Origin: an uncultured Pseudomonadota bacterium | GTDB lineage: Bacteria; Pseudomonadota; Gammaproteobacteria; Methylococcales; Methylomonadaceae | DNA: 64,000 nucleotides | Direction of reading: 5' to 3' | NCBI GenBank assembly: GCA_903834465.1 | Contig: CAILJB010000064.1 | Location: 27,812 to 91,811 of the forward strand | In this document: one piece after another, positions 44,729 to 55,785 of the stretch | How the letters are laid out: each line of letters begins with the position of its first letter | Position numbering within the stretch: position 1 is the first letter of the stretch | Notes under the pieces: model-generated | Database searches by the model: none | Told to the model about the DNA's origin: nothing | Seen by the model: only the letters and a program-made list of their open reading frames with translations | Position numbers and translations under genes: made by a program

Positions 44729-46849
44729 ATGTTTAACAGTATGAAGTTAGGAACTAAATTGGTAACAAGTTTTGTGATTGTTGCCACAATCGGTCTGATT
44801 ATCTGCGTGATTGGCATATTTAATATGAGTCGCCTAGATCATTATGTTGATAAAGTTTATAGCAAAGACTTGCTCGGTTTGTCTTATGTTAAAGAGGCAC
44901 AGAGTACCCGCTTACGCGCCGCGCGGGATTGGCGAAGTGCCTTATTAGCTACAACGCCAGAAGAAAAGCGTAAAGCTGTTGAATCAGTCAAAAAAAATGT
45001 TGATTCTTATAAGGAAAGTATACACAAGGGTGGCGATTTATTTGATGATGAAAAATACAAAGCGTTAATACAAGAAATTTATGACGCTACGCCAGAATGG
45101 GAGCGGTTAACGTTGCAAGTGATTAGCATGATTGTTGAACAGAATTTAATGCAACAAACACCTGAATTAACCGCTATTCTTAAAGCACAACAACCACTTG
45201 CTAAAATCATCGACGAAAATATAAGTAAACTCACAGAAGCCAAAGAAGTCACGTCAGAAAAGACCGCTAAAGAATCCAGTGAATTATATTCGCTCAATTT
45301 TGTTGTCATGACAGTATTAGTGTCGCTTGGCTTTATTATTAGCGTCGTCATTGGAATGCTTTTTTCGCGTTATTTAACCAAACAATTAGGCGGTGAATTA
45401 ACCGATGCCATTAACGGCGTTAAAAAACTATCTGCCGGTGATTTTTCGAGTAAATTAAATATTAAAACAGGCGACACGAGCAGTTTGCTTTATACGTTAA
45501 GAATTATGCAAGACACCATCACCAGTTTTATTGATGCACAGCGTTCGATGGCAAAAAAACACCATGAGGGTTTTGTCAGTGCGAAAATTGATGCCACAAA
45601 ATTCCAAGGCACTTATCAAGAAATGGCACAAGAAATTAACGAGCTAGTGCAATCGCATATTGCTGTAAAAATGCAAATTGTTGAGGTGGTAACACAATAT
45701 GCTCAAGGCAATTTTGAATCCGATTTTGAACGTTTACCTGCCGAAAAAGCAAAAGTTACTGCGGCTATTGATGCGGTGAAAGCATCATTACTTGAAATTA
45801 ACAGTGAAATTCACACGCTCGCTACAGCTGGCGCACAAGGTGATTTTTCAAAACGCAGCGATGTCAGTCGTTTTAATTTCATGTTTAGAGATATGCTCTT
45901 ACAACTTAACGATTTAGTGGAAAGTTGTGATACCGGTTTTAATGATGTATTACGCATCGCAAATGCGTTAGCGCAAGGTGATTTAACTCAAAAAATTACT
46001 AGTGATTATCTGGGAACATTTGGTAAAACCAAAGATGCCATGAATGACACCGTCGAACACTTGAAATCATTGGTTGGCGAAATTAAAGAATCAAGCGACA
46101 CCATCAGCATGGCAGCCCAAGAAATCGCCGCAGGCAATAGCGATTTGTCATACCGTACAGAAGAGCAAGCGGCAAGTTTGGAAAAAACTGCCGGAAGTAT
46201 GCAAGATTTCACGTTAATTGTACAAAAAAATAGTGACCACGCAAAATGTGCCAATGATATGGCGCTTGCTTCTTCAGATATTGCGCGAAGAGGTGTCAAT
46301 GTTGTCGAAAAAGTCGTTACCACAATGGAAGACATTAACGAATCCTCACGCAAAATTGTCGATATTATTTCGGTGATTGATAGCATCGCATTTCAAACCA
46401 ATATCTTAGCGTTAAACGCTGCTGTGGAAGCCGCCAGAGCCGGTGAGCAAGGACGTGGTTTTGCTGTAGTAGCAACAGAAGTGCGTAATCTTGCTCAACG
46501 CGCCGCGATTGCCGCCGGTGAAATTAAAAATTTAATCAGTGATTCGGTTGAAAGAGTGGAAGATGGTACAAAACTTGTTGCCATAGCAGGTAAAACGATG
46601 GAAGAAATTGTATCGTCCATTCAAAGCGTGAGTGCAACGATTAGTTCAATTACTACCGCATCGTCTGATCAAACTTTTGGGATTCAACAAGTCAATTTCG
46701 CTATTCGACAAATGGACGAAGTCACACAGCAAAATGCCGCCTTAGTCGAACAAGCTGCCGCGACGGCTGAATCACTTGAAGAACAAACTCGCAGATTAAC
46801 GCATTCGGTTGGCAATTTTAAAATGCACAGTATTTTATTAGCTGCTTAA
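44729..46849 (+). CDS. Methyl-accepting chemotaxis protein (tandem copy 1)
   Basis: The 706-residue chemoreceptor has TM1 at ~11-32 ([21 protein letters not shown]), a helical sensor domain (~33-188), TM2 at ~190-212, a HAMP (~213-265), repeated HAMP-like units ([25 protein letters not shown]) and the signalling domain with hairpin [20 protein letters not shown]. It lacks both a CheR pentapeptide and the CZB domain that its downstream copy has. The signalling helix is slightly divergent ([11 protein letters not shown] for [11 protein letters not shown]). Confidence 0.9.
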   Translation: MFNSMKLGTKLVTSFVIVATIGLIICVIGIFNMSRLDHYVDKVYSKDLLGLSYVKEAQSTRLRAARDWRSALLATTPEEKRKAVESVKKNVDSYKESIHKGGDLFDDEKYKALIQEIYDATPEWERLTLQVISMIVEQNLMQQTPELTAILKAQQPLAKIIDENISKLTEAKEVTSEKTAKESSELYSLNFVVMTVLVSLGFIISVVIGMLFSRYLTKQLGGELTDAINGVKKLSAGDFSSKLNIKTGDTSSLLYTLRIMQDTITSFIDAQRSMAKKHHEGFVSAKIDATKFQGTYQEMAQEINELVQSHIAVKMQIVEVVTQYAQGNFESDFERLPAEKAKVTAAIDAVKASLLEINSEIHTLATAGAQGDFSKRSDVSRFNFMFRDMLLQLNDLVESCDTGFNDVLRIANALAQGDLTQKITSDYLGTFGKTKDAMNDTVEHLKSLVGEIKESSDTISMAAQEIAAGNSDLSYRTEEQAASLEKTAGSMQDFTLIVQKNSDHAKCANDMALASSDIARRGVNVVEKVVTTMEDINESSRKIVDIISVIDSIAFQTNILALNAAVEAARAGEQGRGFAVVATEVRNLAQRAAIAAGEIKNLISDSVERVEDGTKLVAIAGKTMEEIVSSIQSVSATISSITTASSDQTFGIQQVNFAIRQMDEVTQQNAALVEQAAATAESLEEQTRRLTHSVGNFKMHSILLAA

Positions 46850-46875
46850 AGCAAGTTCATTTTTAGGAAAATAAA

Positions 46876-49560
46876 ATGGTTAACAACCTAAAATTAGGTA
46901 CAAAATTGATGATGAGTTTTCTCATTGTCACGTTGATTGGTTTAATTGTTTGTATTGTCGGCGTATTTAATATGGGCAGACTTGATAACTATATCGACAC
47001 AATTTATTACAAAGATTTACTTGGGATGTCGTATATCAAAGATGCAAAAAATAATCGTTTAGATGCGGGTCGTCATTGGCGTAATGCAATGATTACAACG
47101 ACACCTGAAGAAAAACGTAAATCTCTTGAAGCCGTTGAAAAAAATATTGCCTTATATAAAGAAAATTTAAAAAAAGGCAGTGATTTGTTTTACACCGAAA
47201 AAGGTAAAGCATTAGTTCAAGATACCTATAACGCGACGACAGAATGGGAACGATTGACACTACAAATGGCGACAATGATTGTAGATCAAAATTTAATGCA
47301 AGCAACGCCAGAATTCATAGCTATTCGTAAAGTCCAAGAGGAAATTGGCAAAACGATTGACGCGAAAATAAATGAGCTAACTGTTTTAAAAGAAGAAACG
47401 GCTAAACAAACTGTTAAAGACGCAACCAATTTGTATGCGGATAGTTTTATCATCATGGTAATACTCATTGCGCTCGGTTTTGTTGTCAGTATGGTTATCG
47501 GTATCATTTTTTCACGTTATTTAGCTAAACAATTAGGTGGTGAATTAACGGATGCGGTTGAAGAAGTCAAAAAAGTGTCACGCGGCGACTTTTCAAGTCA
47601 ATTGACTGTCGCAAGAGGTGATAACAGTAGTTTGATTTACTCGTTAAAAGTGATGGTTGATACGATCAACAATTTCGTTGATTCGCAAGACGTGATGGCA
47701 AAAAAACATCATGAAGGATTTATCAGTGAAAAAATTGATTCTGATAAGTTTAAAGGCACATTTAGTGTGATGGCGCAAAGAATTAACGATTTAGTGCAGT
47801 CACATGTTGATGTCAAAATGCAGATTGTTGATGTCGTGACACAATACGCACGCGGTAATTTTAAACCAGATATGGATCGTTTACCGGGTGAAAAAGCGAA
47901 AATTACCAACGCGATCGATTCAGTAAAAACGGCATTATTAAGCGTAAACAAAGAAGTCGATATGCTTGTTGCCGCTAGCGCACAAGGTGATTTTTCGAAA
48001 CGCGCGGAGACAAATCATTTTGAATTTATGTTCAAAGATATGCTCACGAATTTGAATACATTAGTTGAAACCTGTGATTCGGGTTTTAATGACGTATTGC
48101 GAATGTCTAATGCGTTAGCGCAAGGTGATTTAACTCAACAAATCACTAACGACTATCCAGGAACATTTGGTAAAGTCAAAGATGGTATGAATGGAACGGT
48201 TGAAAATCTAAAAGCGTTAATCAGTGAAATTAAAGACGCAACGGATATGATTAGCACCGCCTCACAAGAAATTGCAGCAGGCAATAATGATTTATCGCAT
48301 CGCACAGAGCAACAAGCAGCAAGTTTGGAAGAAACTGCAGCGAGTATGCAAGAACTGACATCAACGGTGCAAAACAATAGTGATAATGCAAAATATGCGA
48401 ATGAAATGGCATCTTCATCGTCTGATATTGCGCGAAAAGGGGTTGCTGTTGTCAATCAAGTTGTCACCACAATGCAAGACATTAACGAATCGTCACGCAA
48501 AGTGGTTGATATTATTACCGTGATTGATGGTATTGCCTTCCAAACCAATATTCTCGCTTTAAACGCCGCCGTTGAAGCGGCAAGAGCTGGTGAGCAAGGT
48601 CGTGGTTTTGCTGTGGTTGCAAGTGAAGTGCGTAATTTGGCACAACGCGCCGCAAGTGCCGCAGGAGAAATTAAAGCCTTAATTGGTGATTCTGTCGATA
48701 AAGTTGAAGATGGCACAGAACTCGTTGCGAAAGCCGGTAAAACGATGGAAGAAATTGTAAATTCAATTCAAGGTGTAACCGCAACTATTGCACAAATCAG
48801 TAATGCTTCGGATGAACAAACAACAGGCATTCAACAGGTCAATCAAGCCATTGGCGAAATGGATGATGTGACGCAACAGAACGCCGCATTGGTTGAACAA
48901 GCCGCTGCCGCTGCGGAATCGTTAGAAGATCAAGCGCGTAATTTGTCCATTACGTTGGGGAATTTCAAAATTGAAGGTGGTCATAATTCACCACCTGTAT
49001 TGAAAACCTATACGCCAAGTACGCCAAAATCCGTGACAACATCGACCACAACACCTAAACCTGTCGCACAAAAATCAGTGCCGGTTAAAGTTGCAGCCAT
49101 ACCGCCAGCACCTGTGCAAGCGACGGAAGCCATTGATATTGATTTGGATGGCGCGTTGAAAAAACATGCTGATTGGAAAGTAAAATTACGCACCGCGATT
49201 AGCAATAAAGAAACACTCGATGTGACAACCATTTCCAAAGATGATTGCTGTGATTTTGGTAAATGGTTGCATAGCGAAGATACGCATCCGCAAGTTAGTC
49301 ACCTGCCGAGTTATCATGATTGTGTCACAAAACATGCCGCATTTCATGTGGAAGCGGGTAAAGTGGCGGCCATTATCAACGATAAAAAATATGATCAAGC
49401 GCAAAAATTATTGGGTAGTGATTCAGCATTTGCTAAAGCCTCAGGGGCAGTGGGTTCGGCAATTATGCGTTTGAAAAAAGATACCGCACCAAAACCTGCG
49501 CCTGTTGTAACGAAACCCGCTGTGACATCTTCGTTTGCGGATGATTGGGAAGAATTTTAA
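46876..49560 (+). CDS. Methyl-accepting chemotaxis protein with C-terminal CZB domain (tandem copy 2)
   Basis: The 894-residue receptor is collinear with its upstream neighbour through TM1 (~11-33), sensor, TM2 (~190-212), HAMP repeats and signalling hairpin. After a Pro/Thr-rich linker (~705-755) comes a chemoreceptor zinc-binding domain (~760-870): [21 protein letters not shown] and KHAAFHVEA hold the His3-Cys zinc site. CZB domains sense zinc or oxidants such as hypochlorous acid in known receptors. AGGA precedes the ATG. It ends 3 bp before coaD. Confidence 0.93.
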   Translation: MVNNLKLGTKLMMSFLIVTLIGLIVCIVGVFNMGRLDNYIDTIYYKDLLGMSYIKDAKNNRLDAGRHWRNAMITTTPEEKRKSLEAVEKNIALYKENLKKGSDLFYTEKGKALVQDTYNATTEWERLTLQMATMIVDQNLMQATPEFIAIRKVQEEIGKTIDAKINELTVLKEETAKQTVKDATNLYADSFIIMVILIALGFVVSMVIGIIFSRYLAKQLGGELTDAVEEVKKVSRGDFSSQLTVARGDNSSLIYSLKVMVDTINNFVDSQDVMAKKHHEGFISEKIDSDKFKGTFSVMAQRINDLVQSHVDVKMQIVDVVTQYARGNFKPDMDRLPGEKAKITNAIDSVKTALLSVNKEVDMLVAASAQGDFSKRAETNHFEFMFKDMLTNLNTLVETCDSGFNDVLRMSNALAQGDLTQQITNDYPGTFGKVKDGMNGTVENLKALISEIKDATDMISTASQEIAAGNNDLSHRTEQQAASLEETAASMQELTSTVQNNSDNAKYANEMASSSSDIARKGVAVVNQVVTTMQDINESSRKVVDIITVIDGIAFQTNILALNAAVEAARAGEQGRGFAVVASEVRNLAQRAASAAGEIKALIGDSVDKVEDGTELVAKAGKTMEEIVNSIQGVTATIAQISNASDEQTTGIQQVNQAIGEMDDVTQQNAALVEQAAAAAESLEDQARNLSITLGNFKIEGGHNSPPVLKTYTPSTPKSVTTSTTTPKPVAQKSVPVKVAAIPPAPVQATEAIDIDLDGALKKHADWKVKLRTAISNKETLDVTTISKDDCCDFGKWLHSEDTHPQVSHLPSYHDCVTKHAAFHVEAGKVAAIINDKKYDQAQKLLGSDSAFAKASGAVGSAIMRLKKDTAPKPAPVVTKPAVTSSFADDWEEF

Positions 49561-50064
<504 letters not shown>

Positions 50065-50067
50065 ACA

Positions 50068-50352
50068 ATGGCATTAGCAATTGATTCTGAAGAATGTGAT
50101 GGCTGTGGCGCGTGTGAACCGTTGTGTCCAAATCAGGCGATTAGTCACGAGGAAAATATGTTTAGGATTGATTTCAAAGCGTGTAGCGAATGCGAAGGTT
50201 TTCACGACACGGCACAATGCGTTTTAGTGTGTCCAATCGATTGTATTCATTCCGCTGTGCCACCAACGGCAACGCCAACGGTAAAACGCGCTAAACTTTA
50301 TCAACAAGTGGTTCGGTCATTTAACCGACCCGATACGATTTCTTTTAATTGA
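50068..50352 (+). CDS. YfhL-type 2[4Fe-4S] ferredoxin, copy 1
   Basis: The 94-residue ferredoxin has one full cluster motif CDGCGACEPLCPNQAIS and a second, wider-spaced CSECEGFHDTAQCVLVCPIDC, the YfhL/Alvin type with an insertion between Cys residues. The extended C terminus (KRAKLYQQVVRSFNRPD) differs from its downstream copy. It sits in an operon with coaD. Confidence 0.9.
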   Translation: MALAIDSEECDGCGACEPLCPNQAISHEENMFRIDFKACSECEGFHDTAQCVLVCPIDCIHSAVPPTATPTVKRAKLYQQVVRSFNRPDTISFN

Positions 50353-50613
<261 letters not shown>

Positions 50614-50620
50614 CATGAAT

Positions 50621-50649
50621 AACAGGGGTTCAGATTTTGAACCCCTGTT
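50621..50649. terminator. Bidirectional terminator between ferredoxin and proS
   Basis: The 12-base arms 50621-50632 and 50638-50649 are perfect complements with a 5-base loop; GCATCGTTTTT follows on the plus strand. It lies between convergent genes and could stop both. Confidence 0.8.
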
Positions 50650-50658
50650 GCATCGTTT

Positions 50659-52395
50659 TTAATTCAACTTCGCTTTAATAAATTTCACAATATCAGCCAT
50701 TGCAATATCTTCAGCCACTTCTGATGTACGCGCTTTATATTCAACCGTTCCTGCATCTAATCCTTTATCACCCATGACCAATACATGAGGAATGCCAATT
50801 AAATCCATATCAGAGAACATAAAACCAGCGCGAACTTTTCTATCGTCAAACAATACTTCAATTCCCGCATTGACTAATTCTTGATACAAGTTTTCAGTTG
50901 CTTCGCGTAAACGTTCAGATTTGTGCATATTCATTGGACAAATGGCAACTTGGAACGGTGCAAGATTCACTGGCCAGATAATGCCGCGACTGTCATGATT
51001 TTGTTCAATCGCCGCCGCGACGACACGCGAAATCCCAATCCCGTAACAACCCATAATCATGATTTGGTTTTTGCCCGCTTCATTGATTACGCCCGCTTTC
51101 ATCGCTTCACTGTATTTTGTACCGAGTTGAAAAATGTGTCCGACTTCAATACCGCGTGCAATCGTGAGTTCGCCTTTGCCATCGGGACTTTTGTCGCCGG
51201 CAATGACGTTGCGAATGTCTCTGAATTTATCTGCATTTGCGCTAATTTCGTCTGCAGTCCAATTACAGCCGTGTAAATGAAAGCCTGTTTTGTTTGCACC
51301 ACAAACAAAATCTTTCATATTTTTTGTTGATAAATCAAAAATGACTTCGTGCGGCGCGTCTAATTTAGGTCCTAAGAAACCGGCTTCGCATCCGTGATGT
51401 TGCATAATTTCTTCATCGGTGGCAAAACGAAAATCACCCAAAATTTTATCTGCTTTGATGAGATTTAATTCATGGTCGCCCCGCAAAAACAAATTCATAA
51501 ACACTTCGCGTTCATTACCTTCGCTATCGGTTTCTTTACGCATAATCGCCAACGTTTTCAAAATACGTTGTGGCGGCACATTTAAAAATTCACTGATTTC
51601 AGAAATTGTTTTTTGTGTGGGCGTGTGTTGTTCTTGAGGTTCAGATTTAGCCACGTTTGAAACGGGACTTTCTTCTAATAATGCGGTCGCACTTTCCACA
51701 TTTGCCGCATAACTACTGCCAGTTGAAAACGCAATGGCATCTTCGCCCGAATCCGCTAACACATGAAATTCATGAGAGACTGCGCCACCAATTGACCCCG
51801 AATCGGCAATTACAGCACGGAATTTCAAACCCAAATGTGTGAAAATAGACGTATAGGCGGCATACATGACCTCATACGTTTCATGCAAACTTTCTTCGGT
51901 CAAATGAAACGAATACGCATCTTTCATAATGAATTCACGCGCTCGCATCACACCAAAACGCGGACGAATTTCGTCACGGAATTTCGTTTGAATTTGGAAA
52001 TAGGTAATGGGTAATTGTTTGTAACTTTTGATTTCGTAGCGTGCTAAATCGGTAATAATTTCTTCGTGCGTCGGACCTAAGCAAAAATCACGATCGTGGC
52101 GGTCTTTCAATCGCGCCAATTCAGGGCCATATTGTTCCCAACGTCCGGTTTCTTGCCATAATTCAGCAGGTTGCAAACCGGGCATAAGCACTTCTAAGCC
52201 ACCGGCTTTTTCCATTTCGTCACGCACTATTTTTTCAACTTTACGCAAAACGCGCAGCCCTAATGGCAACCAAGTGTATAAACCCGACGCAAGTTTGCGA
52301 ATTAAACCGGCACGAACCATCAATTGATGGCTGGTAATCTCCGCATCGGAGGGAGTTTCTTTAACTGTATTTAAAGGAAAAGTAGAAGTACGCAT
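50659..52395 (-). CDS. proS: Prolyl-tRNA synthetase
   Basis: The 578-residue class II synthetase is of the bacterial type. Motif 1 lies around [14 protein letters not shown], motif 2 in [25 protein letters not shown], and motif 3 in [17 protein letters not shown]. An editing (INS/YbaK-like) insertion occupies ~230-390 ([22 protein letters not shown]), and an anticodon-binding domain ends the chain. The ATG is supported by the conserved [13 protein letters not shown] start. Confidence 0.97.
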   Translation of the reverse strand: MRTSTFPLNTVKETPSDAEITSHQLMVRAGLIRKLASGLYTWLPLGLRVLRKVEKIVRDEMEKAGGLEVLMPGLQPAELWQETGRWEQYGPELARLKDRHDRDFCLGPTHEEIITDLARYEIKSYKQLPITYFQIQTKFRDEIRPRFGVMRAREFIMKDAYSFHLTEESLHETYEVMYAAYTSIFTHLGLKFRAVIADSGSIGGAVSHEFHVLADSGEDAIAFSTGSSYAANVESATALLEESPVSNVAKSEPQEQHTPTQKTISEISEFLNVPPQRILKTLAIMRKETDSEGNEREVFMNLFLRGDHELNLIKADKILGDFRFATDEEIMQHHGCEAGFLGPKLDAPHEVIFDLSTKNMKDFVCGANKTGFHLHGCNWTADEISANADKFRDIRNVIAGDKSPDGKGELTIARGIEVGHIFQLGTKYSEAMKAGVINEAGKNQIMIMGCYGIGISRVVAAAIEQNHDSRGIIWPVNLAPFQVAICPMNMHKSERLREATENLYQELVNAGIEVLFDDRKVRAGFMFSDMDLIGIPHVLVMGDKGLDAGTVEYKARTSEVAEDIAMADIVKFIKAKLN

Positions 52396-52460
52396 GATGA
52401 TTTAAGTTTTAAAAGTAAATAAGAAAGTCGCTATTTTAGCGCGTTCGCGTTCTTAACAGG

Positions 52461-52496
52461 CAAAAAAAAGCTCCCAGTGCATGAAGCGGTGGGAGC
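52461..52496 (-). terminator. Strong rho-independent terminator (minus strand)
   Basis: On the minus strand GCTCCCA (52490-52496) pairs with TGGGAGC (52470-52476) and is followed by eight T residues. It ends the transcription unit of the 50-residue membrane protein that starts near 52816. Confidence 0.85.
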
Positions 52497-52616
52497 GAGA
52501 GGTCAAACAGGACAATGAGGAGTCAATGTTTGTTGTGCAAAAATACCATTTCTAAGCTGCCTATTCGGCAGAAAACAAACGATAGAATACCAGGAGGTAG
52601 TATATTCGGGCAAAAC

Positions 52617-52769
52617 TTAGCCAAAAATTTGGCGGTTCAAATGTACGTTGCTGAAAATAGCGGCTGAAGCAAATAACACTGTCGATACAATGAATTCGCC
52701 AGAAATAAAGCCAACAATGCCGACGATAAACATCAAGCCAATCAATACATCTCTATAGAAAGTAGTCAT
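52617..52769 (-). CDS. 50-residue membrane protein in its own transcription unit
   Basis: This short frame begins MTTFYRDVLIGLMFIVG on the minus strand and has one hydrophobic helical hairpin (~8-43) before a polar tail (NVHLNRQIFG). AAGGAAC lies eight bases before the ATG, a consensus promoter lies upstream (52823-52851) and a strong terminator downstream (52461-52496), so the unit looks genuinely expressed. No family recognised. About 120 bases of 3' leader with a CTGCC/GGCAG hairpin separate the stop from the terminator. Confidence 0.7.
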   Translation of the reverse strand: MTTFYRDVLIGLMFIVGIVGFISGEFIVSTVLFASAAIFSNVHLNRQIFG

Positions 52770-52822
52770 GATAATGTTCCTTAGGTTGTTGTGAAAAAAT
52801 AAAAATAACTAACTTGGGGCGT

Positions 52823-52851
52823 ACTATACAGAAGCACTTATTTATTGACAA
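52823..52851 (-). promoter_or_regulatory. Sigma-70 promoter of the 50-residue protein
   Basis: On the minus strand TTGTCA (52846-52851) and TATAGT (52823-52828) are separated by 17 bases; each matches five of six consensus positions. The predicted transcript starts near 52816, about 47 bases before the ATG. Confidence 0.7.
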
Positions 52852-52931
52852 TACAGCTATTTATTGATTCATAGTTTCCTATTTGTATATAAAATAATCC
52901 GTTTACCTGCCGATGACATGACCTGAAACGC

Positions 52932-52969
52932 AAAAAACCGCCCCCAGTTTTCACCAAGGACGGTTTTTT
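52932..52969 (-). terminator. Rho-independent terminator of pilA
   Basis: AAAAAACCG (52932-52940) and CGGTTTTTT (52961-52969) pair over 9 bp, with more C/G pairs possible inside. It lies 26 bp downstream of the pilA stop and has T-runs on both strands. Confidence 0.8.
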
Positions 52970-52994
52970 ATTTAGAGCTAAATCAAATTAAGAA

Positions 52995-53450
52995 TTAGCA
53001 GATTCCAGCAGTTTGGCACGTTCCTGTAATTGCCCAAGTAACACGACCTCCAGCTACAGTTGGTGTCATGATATAAGTTTCACCATTTAAACCATTGGTG
53101 GCAATCGCCGTTGCTGTAATTACACCGGCAGCAGTAGTAGTGACAGATGCAACATTTCCAGTTGCCACACCTACGTCTGCAGGGACTCCGTTGCCAGGAT
53201 TACCAGCTCCTGCAGTACCACCACACGCTGTCATAGCACCAGCACCAGAACCTACAGTATTTTGAGCGCAAATCTCAACGCCAATTTTCGCGGCGTTCGT
53301 TGCCAAAACAACTTCTGTGAATTTTGCTTTTTTTGTATAGTTTTGATAAGCAGGCAACGCCACTGAAGCCAAAATACCAATGATTGCTACCACAATCATC
53401 AATTCGATTAAGGTAAAACCTTGTTGGGCTTTTTGCATTGTAGATTTCAT
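52995..53450 (-). CDS. pilA: Type IV pilin, PilA-like major subunit
   Basis: The 151-residue prepilin has a short leader ([11 protein letters not shown]) cleaved before [25 protein letters not shown], with the essential Glu5. A globular domain follows, rich in Ala, Gly and Thr, with two cysteine pairs ([16 protein letters not shown] and CQTAGIC). It would assemble into type IV pili for twitching, attachment or DNA uptake. The gene stands alone with its own promoter and terminator. The low-complexity Ala/Thr/Gly region suggests a fast-evolving, possibly glycosylated surface. Confidence 0.93.
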   Translation of the reverse strand: MKSTMQKAQQGFTLIELMIVVAIIGILASVALPAYQNYTKKAKFTEVVLATNAAKIGVEICAQNTVGSGAGAMTACGGTAGAGNPGNGVPADVGVATGNVASVTTTAAGVITATAIATNGLNGETYIMTPTVAGGRVTWAITGTCQTAGIC

Positions 53451-53519
53451 AATGTTTCTCTAAATTAAGAATGTTAAAAACGTCTTGAATCCAGCGGTTT
53501 ATAAATTCAATAGCCGTGA

Positions 53520-53548
53520 ATTATAAAACGATGCGCCTCACTTTTAAA
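53520..53548 (-). promoter_or_regulatory. Sigma-70-like promoter of pilA
   Basis: On the minus strand TTTAAA (53543-53548) and a perfect TATAAT (53520-53525) are 17 bases apart, about 70 bp upstream of the pilA ATG. No sigma-54 (GG-N10-GC) site, usual for pilA in many gammaproteobacteria, was found. Confidence 0.55.
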
Positions 53549-53562
53549 CGCTATTATGTGAT

Positions 53563-54381
53563 TTACGTCTCAATTTTAACTAATATTTCTCCGCGACCCG
53601 TTTCAGACATATCACCGGCATAACGTTGCACACGATTGAACGCGCTCGCTGCTTCGGCAAAATGGGAATTAAGAGTCGCAAAGGATTTAAATAACATCGG
53701 TAAAAACGCTAACGTATGTGAACCGCAGTCATTGAAACTAGCCGATAATTTAGGGGAATTCCAAAGTAACAACGTGCCGCGTCGCATACTATGACCTAAA
53801 AATTTCCCTGTATTACCCATCACAGCAATCGTGCCTGCAATCATACGAGAACCGCAGTAATCGCCGGTGCTACCTTCGATTAAAATCGTGCCACGACGTA
53901 AATGGTCGCCCACTCTATCGCCCGCATTGCCTTTGACGAGAATTAAGCCACCTTTCATGCCCATTTTATTGCCGGCTAACGCACCACCTAAAAAGTCACC
54001 GACATTGCCACTGATTTCGAGCTGTCCTTTTTTCATTTCGCAGCCAGCGTAAATGCCTGCATTGCCGTGAATTTTAATCGCACCCGATTTCATCCCCATG
54101 CCGCAATAAGCACCGACATCGCCTTCGACGTGAATGGTGCCGCCGTCGAGATCTTTGCCAATGTAATCGAGTTTAGCGAAACTATTTTTAATCAAAATTT
54201 GTTTTGTATCGAAGCCGCTGACGATAAATAATTCATCGACGCGCACTTTGCGTTTGCCGCAATGTAATTTTATGGCAGCAATTTCGACCGGTTCTAAATT
54301 TTCCAATGCCTGACAAACTAATGGCGACATATCGACGCGCTGATCGGGGCGTTGTTTTAAAGTGAAAGTTAATGCGCTCAC
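53563..54381 (-). CDS. fhcC: Formyltransferase/hydrolase complex subunit C
   Basis: FhcC is a subunit of the complex that converts formyl-H4MPT to formate in methylotrophs; it resembles archaeal formylmethanofuran dehydrogenase subunit C. The 272-residue protein is dominated by a right-handed beta-helix of GxxxGxxxxxG repeats (GAYCGMGMKSGAIKIHGN; GDYCGSRMIAGTIAVMGN). Its start overlaps the fhcD stop (ATGA), so they are co-translated. fhcA and fhcB are not adjacent. Confidence 0.94.
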   Translation of the reverse strand: MSALTFTLKQRPDQRVDMSPLVCQALENLEPVEIAAIKLHCGKRKVRVDELFIVSGFDTKQILIKNSFAKLDYIGKDLDGGTIHVEGDVGAYCGMGMKSGAIKIHGNAGIYAGCEMKKGQLEISGNVGDFLGGALAGNKMGMKGGLILVKGNAGDRVGDHLRRGTILIEGSTGDYCGSRMIAGTIAVMGNTGKFLGHSMRRGTLLLWNSPKLSASFNDCGSHTLAFLPMLFKSFATLNSHFAEAASAFNRVQRYAGDMSETGRGEILVKIET

Positions 54382-55277
54382 GCCATAATCTCCTGTAAAT
54401 GAAAATGGAACGGCCCTAATTTGCCGCCGTAATTGCCTGCGCTGATACGAGTAATCCCGTTTTCTGCGCCTAAATCACATACCGCTTGAATGCCCACACG
54501 CATCGCTTTGTCGATGTCTTCTTTGGTTAAACCATCGATAACAATTTCCATGACCGATTCTACGTCAGGCGATAAATCGGTTTTTTTAGTCGAACCTTTG
54601 AGCGTTGGACAAAATGCGTCATTGGTTGATGCACCGAGGTTTTTGTATTTTGAACCGACTTTTGAACCTGACCGCACGACTCCACCAGGGAAGGGCATAA
54701 TCACGTTGGGGATTTTTTTCATTTCTTCAATCGCCGCTTCACACGCGGCGAGGGCTTGCGGTTGTGATTGCGCTAAAACTAAAAAGTTGCCGCCACCAAT
54801 GGCATCGACTTGACCAGTGGTCGCTTCGGCTAAAAACTCACCATCCATCACCGGAATTCGCCAATAACGTTTGCCTGAAATGACTTTTGAGGTTTGAAAA
54901 CCATCGCCGAAATAACGTAAATTTTTACCCAACGGAATACGAATGCCGCCGTCGATACCGGCAAATAATGCAGATGTGGGTGAGGTTAAAACGCATTGCC
55001 CCGCGCGAGTTTCAAGTTGTTTTGCCAAACCTTTGCCACCCATGGCAAAAATCATAATCGCAACACCGGGTCTACCGTCTGGTGTTTCATCAGGGGTTAA
55101 AACACGTTCAATACCTGCTTCACAACCACACGCAATCACCGACGTGGCAAAACCAGTCATGGCTTGCGCGGCAATCATTGCCCATTTTTCATTTTGCGCG
55201 GTAATAATCGCCCGTGTACCTTTCATCGGAAAGGCTTCGGCGAAAGTCGCGTCTATTGTGACACCATTGATAATCAT
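54378..55277 (-). CDS. fhcD: Formylmethanofuran:H4MPT formyltransferase, subunit D
   Basis: FhcD moves the formyl group between tetrahydromethanopterin and the methanofuran-like cofactor in the formaldehyde oxidation pathway. The 299-residue protein matches the Ftr family along its length: INGVTIDATFAEAFPMKGTR, ATSVIACGCEAGIERVL, TPDGRPGVAIMIFAMGGKGL and GNYGGKLGPFHFHL. It follows smpB after 26 bp and is translationally coupled to fhcC. It marks the host as a methylotroph. Confidence 0.95.
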   Translation of the reverse strand: MIINGVTIDATFAEAFPMKGTRAIITAQNEKWAMIAAQAMTGFATSVIACGCEAGIERVLTPDETPDGRPGVAIMIFAMGGKGLAKQLETRAGQCVLTSPTSALFAGIDGGIRIPLGKNLRYFGDGFQTSKVISGKRYWRIPVMDGEFLAEATTGQVDAIGGGNFLVLAQSQPQALAACEAAIEEMKKIPNVIMPFPGGVVRSGSKVGSKYKNLGASTNDAFCPTLKGSTKKTDLSPDVESVMEIVIDGLTKEDIDKAMRVGIQAVCDLGAENGITRISAGNYGGKLGPFHFHLQEIMA

Positions 55278-55303
55278 AAGTTATTTTCCCCTTTCATGTG
55301 TGA

Positions 55304-55783
55304 TTAGCCTTTTTTCATAATCCGTGCTTGTTCGCGTTTCCAATCTTGGTCTTTTGAGGCAGCGCGTTTATCGTGCAATTGTTTACCTTTCGCTAAACCA
55401 ATTTCTAATTTTGCTCGCCCATTTTTCCAATACATCGATAATGGAATGATTGTATAACCTTTACGCTCTACAGCACCGATGAGTTTGTTTAATTCATGAC
55501 GATTCAAAAGCAATTTTTTGCGGCGCACTGCTTCAGGTTTAATATGCGTTGACGCAGAAAGTAGTGCTGAAATATGTGCGCCCAGCAACCACGCTTCGCC
55601 TTTTTTTATATCAACATAACTTTCTTTAAGTTGCACCCGCCCATCGCGCAGACTTTTTACTTCCCAACCTTCTAATACTAAACCGGCTTCAAAACGGTCT
55701 TCGATTGAATATTCGTGCGTGGCTTGGCGATTTTTGGCGATTGTTGAGTTTTGTGAATCCGCTTTTTTCTTTTTATCGGCCAT
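55304..55783 (-). CDS. smpB: SsrA-binding protein SmpB
   Basis: SmpB binds tmRNA and rescues stalled ribosomes. The 159-residue beta-barrel protein has [27 protein letters not shown] written here in parts, the [18 protein letters not shown] segment, and the C-terminal basic tail ([19 protein letters not shown]) that enters the ribosome. It lies 2 bp after the M16 gene. The tmRNA gene itself was not seen in this window. Confidence 0.96.
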   Translation of the reverse strand: MADKKKKADSQNSTIAKNRQATHEYSIEDRFEAGLVLEGWEVKSLRDGRVQLKESYVDIKKGEAWLLGAHISALLSASTHIKPEAVRRKKLLLNRHELNKLIGAVERKGYTIIPLSMYWKNGRAKLEIGLAKGKQLHDKRAASKDQDWKREQARIMKKG

Positions 55784-55785
55784 GA

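Noticed and set aside
52526..52555. Nine-codon frame (MFVVQKYHF) after GAGGAG on the plus strand
   Set aside because: Too short, no downstream gene to regulate on that strand, and it lies inside the 3' part of the minus-strand unit that ends at 52461.
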